Part shown: positions 7,876-15,569 of the stretch, piece after piece
Layout: each line of letters begins with the position of its first letter
Position numbering within the stretch: position 1 is the first letter of the stretch
Origin: JAQBFJ01 sp032123435
Lineage (GTDB): Bacteria; Verrucomicrobiota; Kiritimatiellia; UBA8416; JAQBFJ01
Length of the DNA: 18,397 bases
Direction: 5' to 3'
Assembly: GCA_032123435.1 (NCBI GenBank)
Contig: JAQBFJ010000170.1
Coordinates: 1 to 18,397, forward strand
The notes under the pieces: model-generated
The model's database searches: none
What the model was told of the DNA's origin: nothing
The model's input: only the letters and a program-made list of their open reading frames with translations
Program-made: the position numbers and the translations under genes

Positions 7876-9600
7876 ATGCCCAGATTTGAAAAGTTTGAAC
7901 ACTGGATAAAACAACAGCTGAGCAAGACTGGGAATTTTCCGTCAATATCTCTAATCGTGCTCTGTTCTGTTATAGCAGCGTTAAGCGCGATATTATTCAT
8001 GGTTGCGGTAAACCGCATGTTCAAGCTTTTTTATGAACAGATGGCTGTAAAAGGCCTGTTGCGTTTCTCCTTGATAAGTTTTTCTGTGATTTGTTTATCA
8101 TCCCTCCTTGTGGGATGGCTTTTATCCCGCTTCTGCAAAGACGCAGCAGGCAGTGGAGTTCCTCAACTGAAAGCCTCATTCTGGCAGCAGTTCGGTGTTG
8201 TTACATGGCGCTCGGTATGGGTTAAATTCATTGCCGGTATACTAAGCATTGGAGGCGGAGCCAGTTTGGGAAGAGAAGGTCCCTCGGCGTTCTTTGGTGG
8301 AGGTGTTTCATCACTCATTACAGGCGCCATGGGTTTTCCACGCCGTTATCGGCGCGGTGCGGCTGTAACAGGCACTGCGGCTGCGCTGGCGGCCGCATTT
8401 AATGCACCACTGGCCGCTATAGCTTTTGTTCTGGAAGAAATTATCCACGATTTCGGAAGTCGTCTAATCGGAAGGGTCATGCTGGCAAGCGTAATAGGAG
8501 CTCTTGTGGTACACGCAATTATAGGCCCACAGCCGGCCTTTGCTCTTCCTTCAATAACTGAACCTGACCTGATAATCTACACTGCTGTCTTTGCGGTTGC
8601 GATATGCGCCGCTCTGGTTGCCGCGTTATTTCAGCATACAACACTCAGCCTTCGAAAACGAATGTTGGCCTCTGCAATGCCAAAATGGCTGCACCCGTTG
8701 ATGGGCGGCTTGATAACGTGGGTCTTGGGTATAAGCGTTTTCGCAGCTACAGGCCGACTCGGCGTCTTCGGACTCGGCTATGACGACTTGTCACTTGCCC
8801 TTACAACAGACGACATAACGGCACGAACTGCACTAATACTGCTGGTCGCCAAACTGGCCGCCACCATTGCCTGTTACGGGTTCGGTGGATGTGGTGGCAT
8901 CTTCTCGCCTACCCTGTTTTTAGGCGCCATGACCGGCCTGAGCCTGGGTGGATTATTCCAATTATGGATGCCATTGACAGGCAATGATCTTGTCCTGCTG
9001 GCATCAGTAGGAATGTGTGCCTGTTTCGGAGCCACTGTCCGAGCGCCCTGGAGCGCTATGCTTATAGTTTTCGAAATGACACACAATTTTGCCGTCATGC
9101 CGGGTCTGCTGTTTGGATCCATGATAAGCCAGGTGATTGTGCGGTTATTCGGTCAGTCAAATTTTTATGACGCTATATTGTATCAGGATGGACATCCTGT
9201 TCACGAGGTTGCCCCACCCAGAACGCTGAATGACTGGCAGGAAGCGGAAGTAATAACAGTTGCCAATCCGCGCCCGGTAATTCTGAAGGATATGTCCGCC
9301 AATGGAATAACCAGCGCTCTCAATACATATCCATACAAGCTGTTTCCCGTCCAAAACAGCGACGGCTCATTTGCCATGACAACACGTAAAGAACTTGAAT
9401 CGTCATTACGCGATGCAACATCACCTCGCCTTGGCCAAATCGCGCTGGCACGTGAACATCAGACAATCAGCGAAGTATCCGGCCTCTTTCTTCAAAGCGA
9501 ACATGGCATGATTCTGGTGGTAAAAGAACCGGACAATACACCTATAGGCCTGCTGACACTGCATGATTTATTAAGAGCTCAGACATCTTTGCAGGAATAA
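7876..9600 (+). CDS. ClC-family chloride channel/transporter with C-terminal CBS region (probable Cl-/H+ exchanger)
   Basis: A 574-residue membrane protein with all ClC selectivity motifs: GSGVPQ (92-97), GREGPS (132-137) with gating E134, GGIFSPTL (340-347) and Y431 in NFYDAIL. FNAPLAAIAFVLEE (175-188) keeps the acidic pair, so the intracellular proton glutamate of E. coli ClcA (E203) is present; this favours a Cl-/H+ exchanger over a channel. Residues 455-574 form a cytoplasmic tail that looks like a CBS pair, ending GLLTLHDLLRAQTSLQE. The transporter may help in acid tolerance or chloride balance. The first Met, MPRFEKFEHW, is taken; only a poor GAAAG precedes it. The next ORF downstream is in the same frame after a single TAA. 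Confidence 0.94.
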   Translation: MPRFEKFEHWIKQQLSKTGNFPSISLIVLCSVIAALSAILFMVAVNRMFKLFYEQMAVKGLLRFSLISFSVICLSSLLVGWLLSRFCKDAAGSGVPQLKASFWQQFGVVTWRSVWVKFIAGILSIGGGASLGREGPSAFFGGGVSSLITGAMGFPRRYRRGAAVTGTAAALAAAFNAPLAAIAFVLEEIIHDFGSRLIGRVMLASVIGALVVHAIIGPQPAFALPSITEPDLIIYTAVFAVAICAALVAALFQHTTLSLRKRMLASAMPKWLHPLMGGLITWVLGISVFAATGRLGVFGLGYDDLSLALTTDDITARTALILLVAKLAATIACYGFGGCGGIFSPTLFLGAMTGLSLGGLFQLWMPLTGNDLVLLASVGMCACFGATVRAPWSAMLIVFEMTHNFAVMPGLLFGSMISQVIVRLFGQSNFYDAILYQDGHPVHEVAPPRTLNDWQEAEVITVANPRPVILKDMSANGITSALNTYPYKLFPVQNSDGSFAMTTRKELESSLRDATSPRLGQIALAREHQTISEVSGLFLQSEHGMILVVKEPDNTPIGLLTLHDLLRAQTSLQE

Positions 9601-9678
9601 AATTTTAAAAAACGACTGGAACAAACACAGACATCCTGGGCGACGGAACGATCAACGTTAAATGCTCATTATCAGATC

Positions 9679-10212
9679 ATGACATCACTGGTAAAAAACA
9701 ACGAAACATTTATTACTTTGATTCAAGTGGCTCTGAGTGATCCCTCCATCAAAAAAAGACTCACAATAATTCTTTCTCTGGATAAACCTCAGCGCGAATC
9801 AGCCTTGCGCACTTTTATCCACGAAATGACTTTTCAACAGAAACCCAAAGAATTTATAGCTGCAGTAGCCTGCCTGCTTACAGAACATGATTCCACGGCG
9901 ACGCTGAACATCATACAAAAGGAATTGGTGGAAGATCCAAGCCTGACCGAGTCCGCAGTAAAACAATTAATCTTCGCTTTTAAACTATTGCTGGCTATTC
10001 CAGCCACTGCCGCCTTTTTCTGGGTCACCAGCGTGAGCATTTGTGCGGGACTTGAAACCATTGGAATCCCAATCAATCCAATCACAGGCCTGATCATATC
10101 CTGCATGGCCGGTTTCGCAGGCGCTGTTACGGGCGGGCTTTTCATTGCCAACCGCTCATGGCTACTGCTCGGAATACTTTTTATAATGGATCTTATAATT
10201 ATCACATTTTAA
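9679..10212 (+). CDS. Hypothetical membrane protein
   Basis: Not recognised. The 177-residue reading has a soluble, helix-rich N-terminal half (about 1-95) and three hydrophobic segments at about 98-122, 132-157 and 161-177, the last ending at the C-terminus. No ribosome binding site precedes the ATG at 9679. The frame is open back to the TAA of the ClC gene at 9598-9600, without another ATG, GTG or TTG in between, so the true start is uncertain. It is followed 20 bases later by an acetyltransferase gene, so it probably belongs to the same transcript. It could be an accessory subunit, or a cut-off extension, of the ClC protein; nothing in the sequence proves either. Confidence 0.6.
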   Translation: MTSLVKNNETFITLIQVALSDPSIKKRLTIILSLDKPQRESALRTFIHEMTFQQKPKEFIAAVACLLTEHDSTATLNIIQKELVEDPSLTESAVKQLIFAFKLLLAIPATAAFFWVTSVSICAGLETIGIPINPITGLIISCMAGFAGAVTGGLFIANRSWLLLGILFIMDLIIITF

Positions 10213-10232
10213 TCGTGGAAGGCTAAATCAAG

Positions 10233-10787
10233 ATGTTACGTTCAGAAAGAACAATGAAATCCAGAGTTGAATATCTTCCGGATACACTTGTAGACGCGGC
10301 CATAGACCAGAACATCAGAAGTCTGCTGACAGTGTGTTTTACCGGCCCAGACGACGCGGTATTCAAGGAACGCCGCTATTTCCGCGAGCCTTATCAGCAT
10401 AGATGGGTAATAAGAAATGAACAGAACATGATCATAGCTCATACAGGCGTCCATCAGAAACATGTGGAATCGAACGGAACAATATATCATATCGGAGGAA
10501 TGGCCGAAGTATGCGTTCATCCTGAATTCCGGGGACAAGGTTTTGTCAATATCATGCTTAACTCGGCCCATAAATGGCTGATCCGGCATTCGTTTGATTT
10601 CGCCGTATTATTCGGAAATATTAAAATATATAAATCAAGCGGCTACGTTCAGGCAGATAACTTGTGGATGGATCCTGATCCGCCGGATCCGTCGAAACCC
10701 AGACAACGCACCACTGCACTGATAAGAGAGCTATTTGACACACAATGGCCAACAAACGAGGTTTACCTACCCGGCCCAAAATTCTGA
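10233..10787 (+). CDS. GNAT-family N-acetyltransferase
   Basis: A 184-residue protein with GNAT motif A, AEVCVHPEFRGQGFVNIMLN (91-110); R100-G101-Q102-G103-F104 is the acetyl-CoA pyrophosphate loop. IYKSSGYVQAD (132-142) is the usual motif B end, where the Tyr sits near the thiolate. Substrate unknown; the C-terminal 35 residues are Pro-rich. GGAAGG lies about 10 bases before the ATG at 10233; Met8 at 10254, with AGAAAG just before it, is an equally possible start. It stands between an unknown membrane protein and a methyltransferase gene, which gives no hint of its target. Confidence 0.85.
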   Translation: MLRSERTMKSRVEYLPDTLVDAAIDQNIRSLLTVCFTGPDDAVFKERRYFREPYQHRWVIRNEQNMIIAHTGVHQKHVESNGTIYHIGGMAEVCVHPEFRGQGFVNIMLNSAHKWLIRHSFDFAVLFGNIKIYKSSGYVQADNLWMDPDPPDPSKPRQRTTALIRELFDTQWPTNEVYLPGPKF

Positions 10788-10825
10788 TTGCGCGCTTTAA
10801 TTCCTTATCGCACTATTAACAAACA

Positions 10826-11560
10826 ATGAAATCTTCGATTATTGCTTCCTTGTTCAGCACAGCTCAACACTTCATACAGCGCATTGCATGCAGAGGAACA
10901 GAACGCTGGTGCCCTGTCTGTCACAAATCATCAGGCACATTCTGCAAAGCCGGAAAGATGCCTCGCGAAAATGCTAAGTGCGTTCACTGCGGCGCCTTGG
11001 AACGCCACCGCCTTGTATGGCTGTTTTTGGAGAAACACACAAATCTTTTCGACGGCAAGGCCAAACACGTATTGCACGTAGCACCGGAAAAGTGTTTCAA
11101 GCGTGAAATGAGGCGGCGTTTGGGCGACGGTTATATTACCGCTGATCTGTATGACAAGAAAGCCATGATCAAAATGGACATTACAGATATTTCATATCCC
11201 AATGAATCGTTTGACGTCATATACTGCAGTCACGTACTGGAGCATGTTAAAAAAGACCATAAGGCCATGGCAGAACTTCATCGCGTTCTCAAAAAGGACG
11301 GCTGGGCTGTATTACTTGTCCCAATAACACCGGGACAGACCTGTGAGGATTCCGCTATTATCGATCCACTGGAACGGCTCAAACATTTCGGAGGCAGGCA
11401 TCATGTCAGAAAATACGGTTCCGATTACGTCGACAGACTCTGCAAAGCTGGTTTTACGGTAACCGTCAGCGGCGTTTCCGATCTGGCGGAACAGGCCGAC
11501 ATCGTACGTATGGGTCTTACCGAGGCCAGCGGCGAAATACACTACTGCACCAAAACATAA
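10826..11560 (+). CDS. Class I SAM-dependent methyltransferase with N-terminal zinc ribbon
   Basis: A 244-residue protein. The N-terminus has two Cys pairs, CPVC (29-32) and CVHC (52-55), followed by GALERHRLVWLFLE, a combination that recurs in bacterial Methyltransf_11 proteins often found near cell-surface sugar genes. VLHVAPEKCFKRE (82-94) replaces the classic E/DxGxG motif I, as is usual in this subfamily. FDVIYCSHVLEHVKKD (129-144) and the following AMAELHRVLKKDGW are the standard SAM-site motifs. The acceptor is unknown. No clear ribosome binding site precedes the ATG at 10826. It is the last gene of the ClC group; alkaline phosphatase follows after 112 bases with its own likely promoter. 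Confidence 0.88.
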   Translation: MKSSIIASLFSTAQHFIQRIACRGTERWCPVCHKSSGTFCKAGKMPRENAKCVHCGALERHRLVWLFLEKHTNLFDGKAKHVLHVAPEKCFKREMRRRLGDGYITADLYDKKAMIKMDITDISYPNESFDVIYCSHVLEHVKKDHKAMAELHRVLKKDGWAVLLVPITPGQTCEDSAIIDPLERLKHFGGRHHVRKYGSDYVDRLCKAGFTVTVSGVSDLAEQADIVRMGLTEASGEIHYCTKT

Positions 11561-11601
11561 TAACGCATATTTATCTCATATCCATTGCCTTTAAAATTAC
11601 T

Positions 11602-11629
11602 TTGCAACGCGCACGAATCATATTATTAT
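11602..11629 (+). promoter_or_regulatory. Candidate promoter for alkaline phosphatase
   Basis: TTGCAA (11602-11607) and TATTAT (11624-11629) lie 16 bases apart, inside a run of ATT repeats that also allows other -10 choices. The leader would be about 37 bases. I saw no Pho-box-like direct repeats. Confidence 0.35.
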
Positions 11630-11672
11630 TATATCCCATTAACACGTAAAGCAGGAAAAGGAGTAATAAACA

Positions 11673-12800
11673 ATGAACAGACATTTAAAAATGTTTTCCC
11701 TTTTATTCGCATTTTTTGCCGTAAGCGTCTTGCCGACTCTGGGAAACGCTAACGCACACCGCATACGGCATCAAGACAATGCCGATATCCCTAAGAACAT
11801 TATATTATTTATTGGAGACGGAATGGGAGTGTCGCATGTAACTGCGTCCCGAGTAACTGTGGAACAATTGAATATGGCGCGTTTTAAAACCATGGGACTC
11901 CTTTCAACGCATTCGCTGAACGCGTTCGTCACAGACTCAGCCGCAGCCGGGACTGCGCTGGCAACCGGCAACAAAACATATAACGGCGCAATTTCTGTTT
12001 TGCCTGACGGAACATCGCTCAAAACAGCAATTGAATATGCAGAAGAGCACGACAAGCTTACCGGCATTGCCGTTGCTTGTTCCGTCACACACGCCACACC
12101 AGCGGCGTTTATTGCTCACACGAAAAGCAGGAACGAGCAGTGTCTTATCGCCGAACAAATTGCCGCCAGTGGAATCGATGTCATACTGGGCGGCGGTTTG
12201 GCTTATTTTACACCTCAGTCCACGGAAGGAAGTGTACGGAAAGATGACAAGGACCTTATATCGGAACTGAACAAACGAATGAAGGTTATACAATCCGCTG
12301 AAGAATTCTATCAATTGGAAAACGTTAATTGCCTTGCCGGATTTTTCGCGGCTGATCAGCCAGCAAAAGCAGGTGAACGCAAGCCGGATCTGACCGAATT
12401 GACGCGAAAAGCCATTGAAATACTATCTAAAAGCAAGAATGGTTTTTTTCTGATGGTAGAAGGATCCCAGATTGATTGGGAAGCTCACGCTAATAGCCAA
12501 GATACGCTGATAAAGGAGCTTGAGGATTTCGACAAAGCCATAGGTGCCGGTCTTGATTTCGCGCAGGATAACACTTGCACGCTGGTAATTGTAACCGCCG
12601 ATCATGAAACAGGCGGTTTTGCAGTGCATGACGGTTCTGTCGCCGAACACAAAGTTTCCGCTTCGGGATTCACAAGCAAAGGACATACCGCTGGGATGGT
12701 TCCGATATTCGCTTACGGGCCAGGCAGTTCAGCATTTGCCGGAATTCAGGACAATACGATCGTCGGCAAGACAATAATAAAATATCTGCAGTCCAAATAA
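11673..12800 (+). CDS. Alkaline phosphatase (PhoA family), exported
   Basis: A 375-residue secreted phosphomonoesterase. Residues 1-28 are a Sec signal peptide with probable cleavage after NANA; there is no twin-arginine motif. Metal and nucleophile sites are complete: D49 in FIGDGMG, nucleophile S89 in TDSAAAGTALATG, E263 and D268 in MVEGSQIDWEAHA, H272, D310-H311 in TADHETGG and H338 in GHTAGMVP. H140 in THATPAAF takes the place of E. coli D153, and W269 that of K328. This His/Trp pair is the common form outside enterobacteria (for example Thermotoga), usually linked to altered magnesium/cobalt dependence. GGAAAAGGAG lies upstream of the ATG. It would release phosphate in the periplasm, perhaps feeding the porin coded at 14138-15232. 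Confidence 0.93.
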   Translation: MNRHLKMFSLLFAFFAVSVLPTLGNANAHRIRHQDNADIPKNIILFIGDGMGVSHVTASRVTVEQLNMARFKTMGLLSTHSLNAFVTDSAAAGTALATGNKTYNGAISVLPDGTSLKTAIEYAEEHDKLTGIAVACSVTHATPAAFIAHTKSRNEQCLIAEQIAASGIDVILGGGLAYFTPQSTEGSVRKDDKDLISELNKRMKVIQSAEEFYQLENVNCLAGFFAADQPAKAGERKPDLTELTRKAIEILSKSKNGFFLMVEGSQIDWEAHANSQDTLIKELEDFDKAIGAGLDFAQDNTCTLVIVTADHETGGFAVHDGSVAEHKVSASGFTSKGHTAGMVPIFAYGPGSSAFAGIQDNTIVGKTIIKYLQSK

Positions 12801-12843
12801 TACGGCAACTTTATCTGTTTACACTGCAACACAAAATATAACC

Positions 12844-12861
12844 AACCTCAGAATAGAGGTT
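12844..12861. terminator. Possible terminator hairpin between converging phosphatase and tatC genes
   Basis: AACCTC (12844-12849) and GAGGTT (12856-12861) form a 6-base stem with a 6-base loop. In the tatC direction it is followed by a T-rich stretch, GGTTATATTTTG, so it would best end the tatAC transcript; no T run follows it on the plus strand. The stem is short. Confidence 0.35.
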
Positions 12862-12890
12862 ACTGTCGGCCTACTGCTTCGTATTAGCTT

Positions 12891-13718
12891 TTAGCTGTTT
12901 TGCTCTCTTCGCGCCCATGCTATTTTTGAAAACCAGATGCTTCCCTCGTACAACGCCACCATCGGAAGACCTAGCAGCAGTTGTGTTACAGCGTCAGGCG
13001 GAGTAAGAATGGCCGCTGATATGAACATTATAAGAATGGCATACTTCCGATTACGAATCAAAAAGGACGGTGAAACAATGCCAAGTCTGGTTAAAAACAC
13101 TATTATCAGCGGCATTTCAAACACAATGCCAAACGCCAGGCAACAGACCACGACCAGCGAAACGTATTTGCTTAGAATAAGCGTTGGCTCCAGTCCGGAT
13201 CCAACCACTATGACAAGGAAATACAAGGCCATTGGAAGCATTACAAAATACGCTATCAACAGACCAAACATAAAAAGCAAAACCGACAAGGGAAAGAACA
13301 AGCGAACAGATGTCTTTTCTCTTTCCTTCAACGCGCAGGTGACAAACTTCCATATTTGAAAAAGAATAAACGGTAAGGAAAAAATAAGGCCCGCGAAAAA
13401 AGATGCTTTCAGCTTTACCGCAAACGCCTCCGTCGGCCCTATAAAATGCAGTTTCAGATGAATATCGCCCGTTCTATCCGCAGCCGCGTTCAGAAGCCGT
13501 ACAAGAGGTGTCTTGATTACAAACGGATTTTCCATTTGCCCGTTTAATGTGTCCAGCGGCCCGCGCAAGCAATTTAATATCCATGGATTATAAAAGCAAT
13601 AAGCGACTATAATCCCGATGGCAGCAGCAATAAGGCAGAGAATCACTCTTTTCCTTAATTCATCCAGATGATCAACAAGAGACATTCTCTTATCATCCAC
13701 TGAGGCAGGCATCATCAT
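12891..13718 (-). CDS. tatC: Sec-independent protein translocase TatC
   Basis: A 275-residue, six-helix membrane protein, the twin-arginine signal receptor. HLDELRKR (17-24) is the cytoplasmic N-terminal signature, FIGPTEAF (92-99) ends the first periplasmic loop, the conserved E201 lies in FEMP in the middle loop, and ILTPPDAVTQLLLGLPMVALYE (237-258) is the C-terminal signature. The first periplasmic loop (about 45-92) is some 15-20 residues longer than in E. coli, by memory. I chose the first of three tandem ATGs (13718, 13715, 13712); AAGGAG is 13 bases upstream of it, and the start lies inside the end of tatA. A longer reading from 13772 and a shorter one from 13685 are possible. No Tat substrate is obvious in the window. 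Confidence 0.93.
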   Translation of the reverse strand: MMMPASVDDKRMSLVDHLDELRKRVILCLIAAAIGIIVAYCFYNPWILNCLRGPLDTLNGQMENPFVIKTPLVRLLNAAADRTGDIHLKLHFIGPTEAFAVKLKASFFAGLIFSLPFILFQIWKFVTCALKEREKTSVRLFFPLSVLLFMFGLLIAYFVMLPMALYFLVIVVGSGLEPTLILSKYVSLVVVCCLAFGIVFEMPLIIVFLTRLGIVSPSFLIRNRKYAILIMFISAAILTPPDAVTQLLLGLPMVALYEGSIWFSKIAWARREQNS

Positions 13719-13908
13719 CCCCCCGGGTAATCTCCTTATTCCCGTGTTCAGACTTATCCGGCTCGTCATCAATACTGTTCACGGCTCGATTGAATTGACT
13801 TATCGCCTTGCCTATAGCACGGGCAATGCCAGGGAGCTTGCGAGGGCCAAGAATAATTAAAGCCACTATCAGAATTACAATCAATTCCTGTGTTCCTATA
13901 CCAAACAT
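13693..13908 (-). CDS. tatA: Twin-arginine translocase pore subunit TatA
   Basis: A 71-residue single-span protein. MFGIGTQELIVILIVALIILG is the membrane helix with the short periplasmic start and the Glu at position 8, GPRKLPGIARAIGKA (21-35) is the hinge and amphipathic helix, and the rest is a charged, disordered tail. The TatA/TatB split is not clear from sequence; as the only such gene beside tatC it probably does both jobs or another tatB lies elsewhere. AGGA precedes the ATG. The gene overlaps the chosen tatC start by 26 bases, so the two are translationally coupled. The tail DDDACLSG is coded by the same bases as the tatC start region. Confidence 0.93.
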   Translation of the reverse strand: MFGIGTQELIVILIVALIILGPRKLPGIARAIGKAISQFNRAVNSIDDEPDKSEHGNKEITRGDDDACLSG

Positions 13909-13944
13909 ATTCCTGTCCTTTCCTATTATTCTCTAACCCCTGGC

Positions 13945-14129
13945 CTAACGCACATTATTCATGAAGGATCTACTGCGAGCGTGTATCTTGCACCACCTCA
14001 AGGACTTGCCTCGGAACCCGATTTCGACGTGTCTCGACACGCCCTCATTCGGATTCCTTCTCCAAGCCCTTGATCTGTCGCAACCTACACACTCTCGTCA
14101 CGAAACTTCATGAATAATGCACGCTAACG
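13945..14129. repeat. MITE-like long imperfect palindrome with terminal inverted repeats
   Basis: CATTATTCATGAAG (13953-13966) is repeated inverted and perfect at 14106-14119. Inside them the pairing continues: TCAAGGACTTG (13998-14008) with CAAGCCCTTGA (14063-14073), GGAACCCGAT (14013-14022) with ATTCGGATTCC (14047-14057), and the centre CGTGTC-TC-GACACG (14028-14041). The whole piece folds as one long hairpin centred near 14035. CTAACG stands in direct orientation just outside both ends (13945-13950, 14124-14129), which could be a 6-base target duplication. There is no coding capacity. It fills the gap between the porin end and the tatA start, so it may also act as porin terminator. A non-autonomous element or a REP-type repeat are both possible. 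Confidence 0.7.
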
Positions 14130-14137
14130 GCATAAAC

Positions 14138-15232
14138 CTACAGCAAAAATTGTATCCCAGCTAAAGTCCAGTCATCGCTGTCACCCCAACGATACTCTAT
14201 ACCAGTCCTGACATTATGACCCTTTATGAAATAATGAAGACCGGCTGTATAGTTCTTTGTCTCGGCCCTGTTGTTACCGTCAGGATCTTCCATGCTGCAT
14301 TTACCCGTAAGCATGACCTTGTCATACAAAACACCGGCTTCAACGGACATCGTGGTGCCATCGAAAACAGCGTTGTCCCATTTATAATATCCGCCATTTA
14401 CCAGAATGGCCGCTTTGTCGCCTATCGGCAGACTGGATTGGAAATCGGCAACCCACGCAGAAGCGTTGTCTTCAACCTGATTAGTTGAAATGCCGGCCGG
14501 CCCTGTTACCGTTGTCATTGTGGCATTTTTCTGGGAGTCAGCACCAAAACCGACGACAAGATACTTATTCTTGCCAAGACGGTTCTGACTGCAGAACCAA
14601 TCTCCTTTTTCTACCGTATCGCCAAGCACATTGAACACAACATGGCCTGTATAACGAAGCGCCGCTTCTTCATTTTTCATGGTCGCGCCGCTCACATAAT
14701 CGTCATAGCCGTCAAACACACCCGCGCGATATCCAATAATGCCGCCCACGTGGCCGTGTATTTCGGCACCTGTGTCCCTCCACACAAATGTGTTCACAAA
14801 CTTCCCGCATGTCTCCGAATTGTAATCCAAGCCCAGCAGACTGGCGGCAGAAGCCTTGTTTTCCAGGGAAAACGGTAGAAGAATCAAACCGGTTTGTACC
14901 CATAATGCCGCATTTTCAGACTCATAAATCCTCAGATCCATTGATGCGTCCTGAATATCCGTGCTTACCGACATTCCGTGTTTACCCGCATTATCATTAT
15001 CCGTCTCCATGAAGAACTTCACGCCATCAGTCATCTGACCACTCAAAATTATGCGTCCGCGCCGCAAATAGAAGTCATCCACATCGGCGCTGTTATCAAG
15101 AAATGAATAATGAACCTGGCCAAGAACAGATATCTGCAGCCAACTGTCATCATTAATCTCTATCTTCGGCCCGGCCACCACCGTCATTGCCGCTAACGCC
15201 AACCAGGATACGATTATCGCCGCTTTTTTCAT
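14138..15232 (-). CDS. Outer-membrane porin, phosphate-selective porin O/P-like
   Basis: A 364-residue exported beta-barrel protein. MKKAAIIVSWLALAAMTVVA is a signal peptide, likely cut before GPK. FYLRRGRIILSGQMTDGVKF (54-73), followed by METDND, is the hallmark of the OprO/OprP family, the first hairpin strands of the barrel. Alternating polar and apolar strands run to a hydrophobic end (GIQFLL) suited to the barrel assembly machinery. I start at 15232 since GGAAGGAG lies 6 bases ahead; an ATG at 15256 would add eight residues before the signal peptide. Family members carry phosphate or pyrophosphate, but many relatives are general anion or sugar porins. The alkaline phosphatase close by makes phosphate a reasonable guess only. 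Confidence 0.87.
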   Translation of the reverse strand: MKKAAIIVSWLALAAMTVVAGPKIEINDDSWLQISVLGQVHYSFLDNSADVDDFYLRRGRIILSGQMTDGVKFFMETDNDNAGKHGMSVSTDIQDASMDLRIYESENAALWVQTGLILLPFSLENKASAASLLGLDYNSETCGKFVNTFVWRDTGAEIHGHVGGIIGYRAGVFDGYDDYVSGATMKNEEAALRYTGHVVFNVLGDTVEKGDWFCSQNRLGKNKYLVVGFGADSQKNATMTTVTGPAGISTNQVEDNASAWVADFQSSLPIGDKAAILVNGGYYKWDNAVFDGTTMSVEAGVLYDKVMLTGKCSMEDPDGNNRAETKNYTAGLHYFIKGHNVRTGIEYRWGDSDDWTLAGIQFLL

Positions 15233-15569
15233 ATACATCTCCTTCCCGCATATCATGCGTCTAACACTACACTAATTAAAAAACATTTTATCCCTACCCG
15301 AATTAGAAATATTGACCCATTAAGCCACAATGAGCAAGAATATTATGGTAAGGCTCGGTCCAAAATCTGATCATGATCACGAACCATAAGCAAAAACTTC
15401 ATTTAGAATAGAAACGGGAAATCGATCTTTTAAGATCATTGTCAATGTTTCAACCGTTTCATCAATATTAACCCCAATATTTTACAAAAGGGTTTAAAAA
15501 AGCCGCTGGTTCCTTTGCAATCTGTTACAGTGTAATCAGATACAAAAATCACAACAGAAAGGAAACGTC
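15233..15569. other. Divergent control region between porin and hydrogenase operon
   Basis: This 337-base A/T-rich stretch has no credible gene. It holds three dyads: TGATCATGATCA (15368-15379, perfect), GATCTTTTAAGATC (15424-15437, 6-base arms with TT between) and the larger one at 15521-15540. No strong promoter for the porin was seen. Confidence 0.55.
15515..15546 (+). promoter_or_regulatory. Candidate promoter and operator of the hydrogenase operon
   Basis: A -35-like TTGCAA (15515-15520) is followed by a near-perfect dyad at 15521-15540 (TCTGTTACA, G, TGTAA-T-CAGA; one unpaired T) and a weak -10-like TACAAA (15541-15546). The spacer would be 20 bases and is filled exactly by the dyad, as at promoters controlled by MerR-type activators; an ordinary repressor site is equally possible. 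The -10 match is poor. Confidence 0.35.

Noticed and set aside
11673..11760. Alkaline phosphatase as a substrate of the nearby Tat system
   Set aside because: Its signal peptide begins MNRHLKMFSLLF and lacks an RR motif, so Sec export is more likely.
13117..13359. ORFs on both strands within tatC
   Set aside because: Shadows of the TatC reading frame, which has every family signature.
15500..15530. Sigma-54 promoter before the hydrogenase operon
   Set aside because: CTGG and TTGCA are present, but GG and GC are 7 bases apart where 10 are required.
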